Shown here piece by piece: positions 50,801-60,119 of a stretch of DNA of 64,000 bases (positions are counted from its first letter, which is position 1; the number at the start of each line of letters is the position of its first letter). Source of the stretch: Mercenaria mercenaria (taxonomy: Eukaryota > Mollusca > Bivalvia > Venerida > Veneridae); contig NC_069365.1 of the NCBI RefSeq assembly GCF_021730395.1, forward strand, positions 21,302,001 to 21,366,000, read 5' to 3'. A program made the position numbers and the translations under genes. The notes beneath the pieces are model-generated. The model saw only the letters and a program-made list of their open reading frames with translations, was not told where the DNA came from and did no database searches.

Positions 50801-51342
50801 GGCACTTTACTCGCGGACCACTGCACCCAGGACCTTCAAACTTCGCATGCTGATAGTACTTATTGAGTACACAACCCCGACTGACTTTGGGGTCACCAGG
50901 TCAAATGTCAAGGTCACTAGGTTAAAGGTCAAGGCACTGTGGGGGCATTTGTCACCATTAGTGACAGCTCTTGTTTTCTAACTGTTGAAACTAGTATGTC
51001 GTGTTAGAATTGAAATAACGAGTTCCCAAGTGTGTTTTATCGTAGAATAACTCGAGTTTTTTGTTTTATGCAAAATAATATATCACTCAGGCTTATGGAC
51101 TTTGTGATATATTCTTATGCATAAGAACTCAAAACACAGGTTATTCTACGATAAACCATGTTTTGGGAACTTATTATTTCTTAATCAACAGCACCTGCTA
51201 ACCAAGTCCACTTACATGTTTCCAAAGGAGATTCCTGTAGATTTTGTTTCTTCATTGCAGCTCAGTGAATGGTGAAGGTGTTCCACTCCTGCAGGCGTTT
51301 ATAACATATGTGACTGGATGTGTTAGTTTTCAAGGATTATGA
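38360..51342 (+). CDS. GTPBP8: GTPBP8: mitochondrial EngB/YihA-family GTP-binding protein, 7 exons, 400 aa
   Basis: The coding sequence joins 38360-38879, 39663-39820, 40870-40965, 42809-42939, 47776-47875, 49865-49980 and 51261-51342. All introns are GT-AG and all phases agree. The family's G motifs are present: G1 GRSNVGKS (231-238), G2 Thr within GSTKLLNFF (259-267), G3 DMPG (277-280), G4 TKID (339-342), and a G5-like SSVNGEG (374-380). EngB/YihA proteins are GTPases of large-subunit ribosome assembly; animal GTPBP8 is mitochondrial and linked to mitoribosome assembly. The first ~60 residues are rich in Arg, Lys and Ser with few acidic residues, as in a mitochondrial presequence (inference). 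At 400 aa it is longer than the human protein (about 280 aa); the extra length lies N-terminal to the G domain. Met 38360 is the first in-frame ATG after a stop at 38318. A possible splice acceptor at 38350-38351 suggests an upstream non-coding exon. No inactivating change is seen. Confidence 0.93.
39470..39600 (+). repeat. Degenerate short tandem repeat in GTPBP8 intron 1
   Basis: GTAATCAAGATTAAAGCC-like units of about 25-30 bp recur about five times with many differences. Confidence 0.7.
39663..39820 (+). CDS. GTPBP8: GTPBP8 exon 2 (residues 174-226)
   Basis: The acceptor TTACAG precedes CTGTACC and the donor is GTAAGA. The translation begins AVPLLPEKDYMFRPSEEEV and contains GPKHDIKFLKSAV, matching the stretch just before the G domain of the family. 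It ends on a whole codon. Confidence 0.92.
40870..40965 (+). CDS. GTPBP8: GTPBP8 exon 3 with the P-loop (residues 227-258)
   Basis: The exon encodes VAFIGRSNVGKSSLIQMLL and ends VRVSKKP. The G1 loop GRSNVGKSS is diagnostic for the EngB/YihA family. Acceptor TTTTCAG and donor GTAAGT leave both ends in phase 0. Confidence 0.95.
41171..42107 (+). mobile_element. Pearl-like element in GTPBP8 intron 3, split by a SINE
   Basis: Same family as 36818-37633: starts TAGCTCCACTATTCAAAGAG, units with GTATGTAAGCTGGTATCT, and ends AGTCGAGTGTTGAGCTCTTGTT. The SINE at 41638-41926 interrupts the third unit. Confidence 0.9.
41638..41926 (+). mobile_element. tRNA-derived SINE, V-SINE/RUDI-like, 11-bp target duplication
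   Basis: AGTACACACAA (41627-41637) and AGTACCCACAA (41927-41937) flank it. The head has TTAGCTCAGTAGGGAGAGC (A-box) and GCGAGTTTGATCCCG (B-box), then a body with GTTTGTACTGGTAC and a 3' part AACTGCCTGCCGTTACATGA then AATGGCATTAAACCCAAAAA ending in ACAAACAAAT. The order and tail fit molluscan V-SINEs. Confidence 0.9.
42809..42939 (+). CDS. GTPBP8: GTPBP8 exon 4 with G2 and G3 (residues 259-301 plus two bases)
   Basis: It encodes GSTKLLNFFQVGKRFTLVD followed by MPGYGYNMP. Thr261 is the G2 candidate and DMPG is G3. The donor is GTTTGT, weaker than consensus. It is chosen because it leaves two bases (AA) that join the first A of exon 5 to restore STRKKLSRTF; reading through instead leaves the family alignment. 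Confidence 0.9.
43035..43299 (+). mobile_element. Hairpin-ended element in GTPBP8 intron 4, single core unit
   Basis: Starts TATGCCCCCGAAGGGAGGCA then TA (hairpin), one unit with CGAACCACTGCACCCAGGAC, and ends GTCACCATTAGTGACAGCTC then TTGT. Flanked by T on both sides. The short sister of 50425-50977. Confidence 0.9.
43964..46862. repeat. Composite insertion with TGAGTCGGCTAA inverted ends, intron 4
   Basis: TGAGTCGGCTAA at the left is mirrored by TTAGCCGACTCA at the right. Both sides are bordered by related repeat text (GATGGATCTTCATGAAACT near 43876 and 47073), so it may sit inside, or be the arms of, an older tandem element. It encloses the repeat-rich element at 44699-46581. Confidence 0.5.
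44699..46581. mobile_element. Element with CCCTTACAGAAG ends and GTACATGCTGTGTAC arrays
   Basis: CCCTTACAGAAG is mirrored by CTTCTGTAAGGG. Both flanks carry many copies of a quasi-palindromic motif, GCGTACATGCTGTGTACTCC and variants, at 44720-45160 (regular near 45010-45155, period 24 in places) and 46190-46560. About 1 kb of AT-rich DNA separates them. No flanking duplication was found. Frames through the arrays are repeat artefacts. Confidence 0.7.
47776..47875 (+). CDS. GTPBP8: GTPBP8 exon 5 (residues 302-335)
   Basis: The exon encodes LSRTFILVDSTVGVTETDV and ends EEFHIPYV, the beta-strand and helix between G3 and G4. Acceptor TTATTCAG, donor GTGAGT. It lies 4.8 kb beyond exon 4, across the most repeat-laden intron of the gene. 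Confidence 0.92.
48176..49015. mobile_element. pogo/Tigger-like MITE in GTPBP8 intron 5, 840 bp
   Basis: Ends CAGTGTAACTTCCGAAAACC and GGTTTTCGGAAGTTACACTG, each bordered by TA. CAGT-starting TIRs with TA duplication are typical of the pogo/Tigger group. Copies of CTTCCGAAAACCGGA also lie subterminally (48294-48320, 48360). No transposase. Confidence 0.88.
49865..49980 (+). CDS. GTPBP8: GTPBP8 exon 6 with G4 (residues 336-373 plus two bases)
   Basis: It begins IVMTKIDKAKPGTLLKSFM, with TKID as the guanine-specificity motif. Acceptor TTTTAG, donor GTGTGT. The two trailing bases AG pair with the first base of exon 7 to make Ser374. Confidence 0.92.
50425..50977 (+). mobile_element. Hairpin-ended element in GTPBP8 intron 6, three core units
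   Basis: Starts TATGCCCCCAAAGGGAGACA, ends GTCACCATTAGTGACAGCTC then TTGT, as in 43035-43299, but the unit GCATGAAGGCACTTTACTCG..GTCAAGGTCACAGGGGCCA is repeated three times (period about 145). Both flanks are oligo-T. Overlapping frames here come from the repeat. Confidence 0.92.
51010..51182. mobile_element. Palindromic MITE, arms about 80 bp
   Basis: TGAAATAACGAGTTCCCAAG then TTTTATCGTAGAATAAC at the left is mirrored by GTTATTCTACGATAAAC then TTTTGGGAACTTATTATTTC. The loop is TCAGGCTTATGGACTT. A related piece (GGTTATTCTGCAATAAACCA) lies at 50340-50365, on the other side of the hairpin-ended element. Confidence 0.85.
51261..51342 (+). CDS. GTPBP8: GTPBP8 exon 7, C-terminus and stop (residues 374-400)
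   Basis: The acceptor CATTGCAG leads into SVNGEGVPLLQAFITYV and the protein ends at TGA 51340-51342. The Ser-Ser-Val-Asn-Gly-Glu-Gly segment sits where EngB proteins carry G5. Confidence 0.92.
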
Positions 51343-51857
51343 TTATGCATTATCTTTTAATGAATACAGAACTGACAAAGGTATATCCTAATACAGAATG
51401 AGTGATTGAAGTGACAAAGAAAAAATACAGGAAAGAATAATCTTTAACACTTACACTTTAAAAAAAAACTTTTTTGAAATTGTATCTCTCCATAGTGAAG
51501 GAAACAGACAAATACATTTTTAGTTCATTTCTTTGCAGTCCCTCATATAAAAATAGTGTCAACATGACTCATCAAATGAAAGTTGGACATTAATACTTTT
51601 GACAGAAAAAAAGCCTTTAATTCAGATTGATTTATCTGTATGGAACTTTAGACATTTTCATTGATCACTTGTTAGATTTCAACCAAACTTTGTACCTATT
51701 GCTATAAGATAGTACAAAAGATTTATTTGTTTTACAAGTTTGAGTTTACATTATTTTAAAGACTTCCTACATATAATTTCCATTTTTTTCACTTTACAAT
51801 TCCAGTAAAAAAAAAGATTTTGCTCAACACATTTTCTAAGAAATGTAATATAAAAGA

Positions 51858-51863
51858 AATAAA
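51858..51863 (+). promoter_or_regulatory. Candidate polyadenylation signal for GTPBP8
   Basis: AATAAA lies about 515 bases after the stop codon, in AT-rich DNA with no recognised repeat between. AATAAA is common by chance in this base composition, so this is only a candidate. Confidence 0.3.
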
Positions 51864-51869
51864 ATAGTA

Positions 51870-52780
51870 TGTTTATCTCATACTTATTATTTTTTCTCTC
51901 CAGTCTGATAATAAGATATTCCATGGTGCCCGTGCCATACAATTGATTCATTGTATTAAAAGTTTTGTAAATTAATGGATGGATTCATATTTGAATAACC
52001 TTTTGTGTATAATATAGTCTTTTAATCAGTTCTGAACCTCAGTGATTTGCGGTATGAAGTGGACACTTGATTATTTAAATGATAAGATATGTTCTTATCA
52101 AACAAGCATTTACGTGGAAATACCAGAAATCTACAAATAATTGAAATGCAGTCAATATATATATATGGGCTGTTCCGTGAGAAAACCTGTATTAGTGACA
52201 AAAAATTCAAAATTAAGATTACAAAATATTCATGAAAAACATTCTTTTTCTTTTCAAATCTTAAAATTTGATGTAATTACTTTCACTATTTCAAGAGTTA
52301 CAATGCTTTTAAGTAGGTCATCGAAGGCATTTTGAGACATGACATTAAGAACGTCATGAAAGCTGTATGACGTCGTGCATGACATGTATTTTTCAAGTCA
52401 TTAATTAATGCAACAAATTATTATCACTTACTACCGGTAATCAAAATGTATTTGAATATTTATGAACTTTTACTGAAAAATAACTTGACCGTATATTTTT
52501 GGATTCATCACGGGCTTTAATAATATCCCGATACACCTCTATATTTTCAAGATGCATGGGTGCTCTGGAATTTCCTTTGCTATGACAACATAAATTACAT
52601 TTATTTGTAAAACATGGTAGAATTTGATTTGCCTTAGATAGCTCTATTACAATATACCTGTTTCTAGTTTCTGTATGAACATAAGAAAAACAATAATTTT
52701 CCAGTATTTTGAACTACTAATTAGGCAGTAATTATAATTATCATGTCACTAAAACAGATTTCCTCATGGAACGCTTCATA
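51870..52780. other. No gene recognised
   Basis: AT-rich, short frames only. Confidence 0.4.
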
Positions 52781-52781
52781 T

Positions 52782-53024
52782 ATATGAGCCGTGCCATGGG
52801 AAAACCAGCATAGTGGGTGTGCGACCAGCATGGATCCAGACCAGCCTGCGCATCCGCGCAGTCTGGTCAGGATCCATGCTGTTCGCTAACAGTTTCTCCA
52901 ATTCCAATAGGCTTTAAAAGCGAACAGCATGGAGCCTGACCAGACTGCGTGGATGCGCAGGCTGGTCTGGATCCATGCTGGTCGCACACCCACTATGTTA
53001 GTTTTCCCATGGCACGGCTCATAT
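52782..53024. mobile_element. Large palindromic MITE, TGAGCCGTGCCATGGGAAAAC ends
   Basis: Left ATATGAGCCGTGCCATGGGA then AAACCAGCATAGTGGGTGTG is mirrored to the right end (TTTTCCCATGGCACGGCTCA). Arms of about 110 bp around a loop near TTTCTCCAATTCCAATAGGC. GGATCCATGCTG and CTGACCAGACTGC occur as nested palindromes. Much more GC-rich than its surroundings. Confidence 0.95.
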
Positions 53025-53547
53025 GTATTTAATGTTTTTTTGTCTTTGATTTGTATCCCTGCAAAAGTGGGCATTGTCTTTGTGTCCGTCTGTCTATTCT
53101 TTATGTAATGTTTAGCCTCAGTCAGTTGTTTAGCTCACCCGTGAGGTCTATTGTTTTACATAGGCATTTGATTTTGAAGCAACTACAAAGAAATTTTGAC
53201 AAAAAGTATAATGTTTAATACAGATTTCAAAACTCATCTTGAATAGTCTTAATCATGACCTACTGACCTACCTTTTACCTCACCTGTCACATAGTGACAG
53301 GGTGAGCTTTTGTGACTGTCCTTCGTCCGTTGTCCATCCACAATTTCTTGTCTGCACGATAGTGGTTTCATTTATGATTTTATTTTAACCAAACTTTCAC
53401 ACAACTTGTAACACCATAAGATCTTGGTTCCTTTGTTGAACTGGCCAAGTCCCATTATGGGTTATAGAGATGTGGCCCCTGAAAGGGCCAAAATTAGCTA
53501 TTTTGACCTTGTCTGCACAATAGCAGCATTATTTATGATTTAATTTT

Positions 53548-55588
53548 TAGCTCACCTGTCACAAAGTGACAAGGTGAGCTTTTGTGATCGCGCGGTGTCC
53601 GTCGTCTGTGCGTCCGTGCATCCGTAAACTTTTGCTTGTGACCACTCTAGAGGTCACATTTTTCATGGGATCTTTATGAAAGTTGGTCAGAATGTTCATC
53701 TTGATGATATGTAGGTCAGGTTCGAAACTGGGTCACGTGCCTTCAAAAACTAGGTTAGTAGGTCTAAAAATAGAAAAACCTTGTGACCTCTCTAGAGGCC
53801 ATATATTTCACAAGATCTTAATGAAAATTGGTCAGAATGCTCACCTTGAAGATATCTAGGTCAAGTTCGAAACTGGGTCACGTGCCTTCAAAAACTAGGT
53901 CAGTAGGTCTAAAAATAGAAAAACCTTGTGACCTCTCTAGAGGCCATATATTTCACAAGATCTTCATGAAAATTGGTCAGAACGTTCATCTTGATGATAT
54001 CTAGGTCAAGTTCGAAACTGGGTCACGTGCCTTCAAAAACTAGGTCAGTAGGTCAAATAATAGAAAAACCTTGTGACCTCTCTAGAGGCCATATTTTTCG
54101 TGGGATCTGTATGAAAGTTGGTCTGAATGTTCATCTTGATGATATCTAGGTCAGTTTCGAAAGTGGGTCATGTGTCCTCAAAAACTAGGTCAGTAGGTCA
54201 AATAATAGAAAAACCTTGTGACCTCTCTTAAGGCCATATTTTTTATGGGATCTGTATGAAAATTGGTCTAAATGTTCATCTTGATGATATCTAGGTCAAG
54301 TTCGAAACAGGGTCATGTGCGGTCAAAAACTAGGTCAGTAGGTCTAAAAATAGAAAAACCTTGAGACCTCTCTAAAGGCCATATATTTCATGAGATCTTC
54401 ATGAAAATTGGTCAGAATGTTCACCTTGATGATATCTAGGTCAAGTTTGAAAGTGGGTCACGTGCCTTCAAAAACTAGGTCAGTAGGTCAAATAATAGAA
54501 AAACCTTGTGACCTCTCTAGAGGCCATATTTTTCATGGGATCTGTATGAAAGTTGGTCTGAATGTTCATCTTGATGATATCTAGGTCAGTTTCGAAAGTG
54601 GGTCAGGTGCCGTCAAAAACTAGGTCAGTAGGTCAAATAATAGAAAAACGTTGTGACCTCTCCTAAGGCAATATTTTTCATGGGATCTGTATGAAAGTTG
54701 GTCTGAATGTTCATCTTAATGATATCTAGGCCAAGTTCGAAACAGGGTCATGTGCGGTCAAAAACTAGGTCAGTAGGTCTAAAAATAGAAAAACCTTGTG
54801 ACCTCTCTAGAGGCCATACTTGTGAATTGATCTCCATAAAAATTGGTCAGAATGTTCACCTTGATGATATCTAGGTCAAGTTCGAAACAGGGTCATGTGC
54901 GGTCAAAAACTAGGTCAGTAGGTTAAATAATAAAAAGACCTTGTGACCTCTCTAGAGGCCATACTTTTCATGGGATCTGTATGAAAGTTGGTCTGAATGT
55001 TCATCTTGATCATATCTAGATCAAGTTTGAAACTGGGTCAACTGCGGTCAAAAACTAGGTCAGTAGGTCTAAAATTATTAAGATCTTTTGACCTCTCTAG
55101 AGGCCATATTTTTCAATGGATCTTCATGAAAATTGATCTGAATGTTCACCTTGATGATATCTAGGTCAGGTTCGAAACTGGGTCACGTGCGGTCAAAACT
55201 AGGCCAGTAGGTATAAAAATAGAAAAACCTTGTGACCTCTCTAGAGGCCATATTTTTCATGAGATCTTCATGAAAATTAGTGAGAATGTTCACCTTGATG
55301 ATATCTAGGTAAAATTCAATACAGGGTCACGTACCTTCGAAAACTAGGTCAGTAGGTCAAATAATAGAAAAACCTTGTGACCTCTCTACAGACCATATTT
55401 TTCAATGGATCTTCTTGAAAATTGGTCAGAATTTTTATCTTGATAATATCTAGGTCAAGTTCAAAACTGGGTCACATGAGCTCAAAAACTAGGTCACTAT
55501 GTCAAATAATAGAAAAAACGACGTCATACTCAATACTGGGTCATGTGGGAAGAGGTGAGCGATTCAGGACCATCATGGTCCTCTTGTT
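53548..55588 (+). mobile_element. Pearl-like element with about 13 core units, nested
   Basis: Starts TAGCTCACCTGTCACAAAGT then GACAAGGTGAGCT (terminal hairpin) and ends AGGACCATCATGGTCC then TCTTGTT. The core repeats a unit of about 145 bp (GACCTCTCTAGAGGCCATAT, CTTGATGATATCTAGGTCAAG, AAAAACTAGGTCAGTAGGTC) about 13 times. It lies in the host's run TTTAATTTT. Confidence 0.95.
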
Positions 55589-56274
55589 ACCAAACTTGCA
55601 CACAACTTGTATCACCAAAAGATCTTGATTCTTTCTTAAACTGGCCAGATTCCATAACGGGTTCCAGAGTTACGGCCCCTGAAAGGGCCAAAATTACCTA
55701 TTTTGACATGTCTGCACAATAGCAGCTTCATTTATGATTTTATATTAACTAGACTTGCACACAACCTATATAACCATAAGATCTTGATTCATTTCTTGAA
55801 CTGGCCAGATCTCATTATGGGTTCCAGAGTGATGGCCCCTGAAAGGGTCAGAATTAGCTATTTTGACCTTGTCTGCACAATAGCAGCTTCATTTATGATT
55901 TGAATTTTATCAAACTTGCACAAAACTTGTGTCACCATAAGATCTAGATTCCTTTCTTGAACCGGCCAGATCCCTTAATGGGTTCCAGAGTGATGGCCCC
56001 TGAAAAGGTCAAAATTAGCTATTTTGACCTTGTCTGCACAATTGCAGTTTCATTTATGATTTAATTTTAACCAAACTTGCACAAAACTTGTGTCACTATA
56101 AGATCTTGGTTCTTTTCTTGAACTGGCCCGATCCCATAATGGGTTCCATAGTTATGGCCCCTGAAAGGGCCAAAATTGGCTATTTTGACCTTGTCTGCAC
56201 AATAGCAGCTTCATTTATGATTTGATTTTAACCAGACTTGCACACAGCCTGTATCACCATAAGATCTCGATTCT

Positions 56275-56555
56275 TTTTATACGCCCCAGGGATGTATTAT
56301 GCCTCGGTGTCCGTCTGTCTGTCTGTGTGTTGGTTAGCAATTTCCCTTCCGCTCTGTAACTCTTGAACCCCTTGATGGATTTCAAAGAAACCTGACACAA
56401 GTGTTCACTCATTGAAAGGATGTGCAGAACGCATGTTTCGGATGGCTAAATTCAATGTCAAGGTCACACTTAGGGGTCAAAGGTCATATGACTATGTCTT
56501 ATGTGAATATTGCTCTGCATTTGCGTTGCATTGCAGTGCTCTTGTTTTTATTTGG
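56275..56555 (+). mobile_element. Hairpin-ended element, single unit, nested in the same host
   Basis: Starts TATACGCCCCAGGGATGTAT then TATGCCTC, has TGTCAAGGTCACACTTAGGG and ends TTGCATTGCAGTGCTCTTGT. Oligo-T on both sides. Confidence 0.85.
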
Positions 56556-56599
56556 CAGATCCTTCTTTTGTTTGCTTACAATAGTTTTTTTTATTACTT

Positions 56600-56828
56600 C
56601 CCTTTTATGTTACTATAAATAGCTTATTTAGTAACTTTTTTATTATTGGCCGTAGGGAAAAACTGAGACCACTCTTCTGTGGTACAACATTGATGGTACC
56701 TCCAATTTTTTAGGTGTATTTTGACATATCTGTACCTTGTAAGAATTTTTTTCTTTTTGTTTTTGGTTAAAGCAATGGAGATGGGGCGCATTTAGTGCTC
56801 CTCGACTCGACGAGCTCTTGTTCAATAT
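56600..56828 (+). repeat. Repeat fragment ending in hairpin plus CTCTTGTT
   Basis: TTGGCCGTAGGGAAAAACTG to TTTTGACATATCTGTACC is an inverted relative of 12935-13040. It ends CTCGACTCGACGAGCTCTTGTT, another hairpin-plus-tail. Confidence 0.7.
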
Positions 56829-56829
56829 T

Positions 56830-57540
56830 TCAGTCCGTCTTTCAGTCCTCACTATACGTGTAAATGTCCTAACACATTTATCAGATTCTTGTCTTCCGCA
56901 CCGTTATTTCATATTTGTTTAAATTTGCGTAATTATCATTTCATTTGACAGTACAGAAATATCCAACAGTTTTCTTCAGAATAAAGAACAGGTCCAGGTC
57001 AGATGTGATTAAAGGTCAATGAGTTATATAATCATAATTATCAGCTATAAGCTTTTATCATTTCGTAAGCTTTAAGATGTTCCGTTAATGTAAGCTTATT
57101 ATTTACAGGACAACATTATTTTATTAAGATTTAACCATACAATAAAACAATATTATACACGTAACGTTTCAGATTCAAGTTAATCGGGAGTCAAAGACAA
57201 AAATAACCTTGTAGTATCCGCAATCGCAAACTCTGAAAGGTTTTATTATAAAAAAGATGTTGAAACATTTCTCTATCGATCTACATGCGTACAATATAAT
57301 CGCGTTGTAACGTTTGAAATTTGATTTTATGGTTGCTTAGAGCCGTTGTAATACGATTTTGTTCTTTCCACGTCAAAGGTCATGTCACCAATTTTGAAAA
57401 CAATGACACATTAGATACTTTAATATCAAATAATTTCTATATCAACTATTTTAATATTCTATAAACTTTGTAGATGAACACAATTTTAGTGTTTCTTTTT
57501 GTTGACAGAAAAAAGGTCTGTGTCATCTGAGAAGTAATGC
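56830..57540. other. No gene recognised
   Basis: AT-rich; nothing assigned. Confidence 0.4.
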
Positions 57541-57555
57541 ATTTAACAGAGAACA

Positions 57556-57780
57556 ATGAGTAATATGAAAACTTTCATTTTAAAACTTTCACTGAAAGAT
57601 AGAAAGCAGCAGCTATCGTTGAGAAAGTGTTTTCTTTGCAGTGAAGAGAGAACGTCATCCGGTTGCTCTAAGTTACTTATAAATTATAAGACCCTAAAGA
57701 AATGTTTCCAGCTAGATGGGAAAAATGAAAACATTTGTAAAGAAAAAATCTTGAAAAAAATTGAAAATTCATGCCAGTAA
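57556..57780 (+). CDS. Small Cys-containing ORF, hypothetical, 74 aa
   Basis: The frame opens MSNMKTFILKLSLKDRKQQL and contains RKCFLCSEERTSSGCSK, then KKCFQL and NICKEKILKKIENSCQ before TAA. The C-x2-C start and later Cys recall an N-terminal zinc-binding exon, though the second pair is incomplete. It is Lys-rich and unlike repeat sequence. It could be a chance frame, an orphan exon or a decayed gene; no splice donor was convincing. Confidence 0.22.
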   Translation: MSNMKTFILKLSLKDRKQQLSLRKCFLCSEERTSSGCSKLLINYKTLKKCFQLDGKNENICKEKILKKIENSCQ

Positions 57781-57789
57781 TATTCTTAA

Positions 57790-60060
57790 GCAAACACGAA
57801 GTAAGGCAGATAACGTCACGGTGTAATCGGCTCTTCAGAGGCATATCTAGAAAATTACTACATTCGTACCTGCAAGAAATGCCAAAGGTTTAAATATCAT
57901 TAAAATTTTGGTTACAGTAAATTATTGTACATAAGTCGATTGTCAGCGGTTTAGCAAAAAAAATGGACAGAACGGTACCACTATTTTCAATGTAAAATGG
58001 CAATGCAAAGCATCTCCAGCCTTTAACTTCTTGCGAGATAGTCTTTGTCTTGAAGGTTAAAGGTCAGTAATTCAAATCCTTCTTTGTTTCATATAAAAAA
58101 ACGACAACTTCAGGTCGTCTTTACATACCTTCAGAGAACATCACTTTTTCCTACACCTAGTTTTCATGAAAGTTCTGTCATAAATAAACGAAAAATGCAA
58201 AGAAAATAGGGGGTTGAATAGTTCCTAGTGAAATGCCAGTCAGTTGTGGCGTATTACCCCAAAATGGTGCATAGTTGGTCTTGTTCGCACAATAAACACC
58301 CATTTACAGTTTCGATTTGCAAAACTTGTCATCTGGGGTTTACAAACATGAAAACCGTCCCATTTCATGCAGAATGTATTCTAGCAGTGAAGGAAATGTG
58401 ATTAAAGCACTCGTTCTACACGAATTTTCGCAAATAATGGGAACTTATTTTCGACCGATGTTTTCTTATTCCTATTATAGGTCTGTCTATAGAAAATCAA
58501 TAAATAACAAAATACATTAGGATTTCAGTAATCAGTGAAACCATGGTCACGTGACTGGGATACCCAGCTGGTTCTACACAAACTTGGAATGATATAACAT
58601 TATGAAGCTTTAAAAACATACACAAAAATCTTCTTTTCATTAAAGTATCAATAAAGCTTATATATGGCAAGACAATGACCTTTACTAGGCGGGAAAATAG
58701 CATGATGATATATTGTATACTGATATGGACTACTTTCAGTGTGACTAAGAGGCATGATCACTGAATTACTACCTTCGTTCCTTATTTAAATACTTTCTCA
58801 CGAATCTCCCAACTTCTTTTGAGAAGTAAATAGTTTCGTTGCAACAAATTCGTTCTGACGCTTTGCCTTATTTCATATGAACGTCTTACTGGCTAACATC
58901 TGCATGTTTTAAAAAGTATTTACAAATGAATACGAGCATATAAGCAATGAATACAATTTGTTACGGTCCAGCGTTTTCTGCCATAAGCTTCAAAACATTG
59001 TATGAGAAAACTGGAATGAAATCGTCAACTATAATTGTTTAAGAAAAATCTACCTGTTTACTTGGGCATTCTATCCACTTTTGTATTGTTGTCAGGGCTT
59101 CAACCTTGTACTTAAGGAGATGTCACGGCTGAGATAGTTTAGCATTATTACAATACACAGTCGGTATTGAAATTGTGTTTCCAATACATGTGCTCATTAG
59201 ATAAATCCTCAATATCTATGTGAAAATAAGGGATGTGTTTTGTATGATTGCAACACTGTGAGTTGCTCTAATTACTGACAAATGACTGAAACAATAGGAA
59301 TTCGTACGAGAGATGGATAGACAAAACGACAGTGAGGTAACAATATATTCTTTTATTGTTTTAATGTACGAGTTGTAAGCTACAATAAAGAATACCCATT
59401 TTATGAAAATCAAACTGGAATTTAGAAATAACAGAAAAAAATTAATTAGGTCACGAGTCATCACATACCTGTCAAAATTTGTCATTAGTTTTCACGAGCT
59501 GTCAAAATTACTTTTATCTCTCAATTCTGCAAATGCATTGTTTTTGAAAGTATCTTGGACGGATATTGTAGTGTGTAACTTACTTTACATTCCACATTAA
59601 TATTTGTGCTTGAAATTGCTTTGTTGAGCTCACCGACGTCACATATGAATGTCTATTGTTTTAGTTTACTGTCTGTTATAAAGGTATCAAATCTCAATAT
59701 TAAGATATAAGAATTGTTCCTTTCTGGTAGACAATGGAAACTATTTTGTTGAATCATAATATAACAGGTTTTGGAAAGAACTGAATATTTTTTGGTTTTT
59801 TGTTATTCACCGGAAATTCAAAAAGTGACATCACCTTAACACGCATATTTACAAAATAAGTCAATGTATACATGTTTTACATGCAGAATTGCTTAAATCA
59901 ATTAAGTTCGACACGCTCCAATAATTTTGCAACAAACACCAATTAAATATATGTATAGTCCGTGTCTGATATCTTCGGAGTGACTATTTGGACGAGTCCA
60001 AGTCAGGAGGGTAATCGATAATTATCATTATCTAAGTACACACTTTTATATTATACTACT
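57790..60060. other. About 2.3 kb without recognised gene or repeat
   Basis: Base composition is even and no family seen elsewhere in the window recurs here. The only coding-like stretches are short. Confidence 0.4.
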
Positions 60061-60119
60061 AACTGGAACGTACGGTGGTATGTGTTAGGACATATGTTAT
60101 TTTTTGTTTAAGATTAAAT

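Larger units (their letters stand above)
53279..56600 (+). mobile_element. Pearl-like host element, split by two further insertions
   Basis: Starts CTCACCTGTCACATAGTGAC then AGGGTGAGCTTTTGTG. Its units of about 168 bp (TTGTCTGCACAATAGCAGCTT, GATCTTGATTC, GGTTCCAGAGTGATGGCCCC) lie at 53340-53547 and 55589-56272, broken by 53548-55588, and again at 56275 by a third element. Text resembling its unit (TGGCAGATCC) resumes near 56556. Confidence 0.85.

Noticed and set aside
50479-50981. Overlapping frames of 80-97 codons repeating T-F-C-M-K-A-L-Y-S-R-T
   Set aside because: Each frame simply crosses the ~145-bp core units of the hairpin-ended element. Period not divisible by three makes the phrase jump frames.
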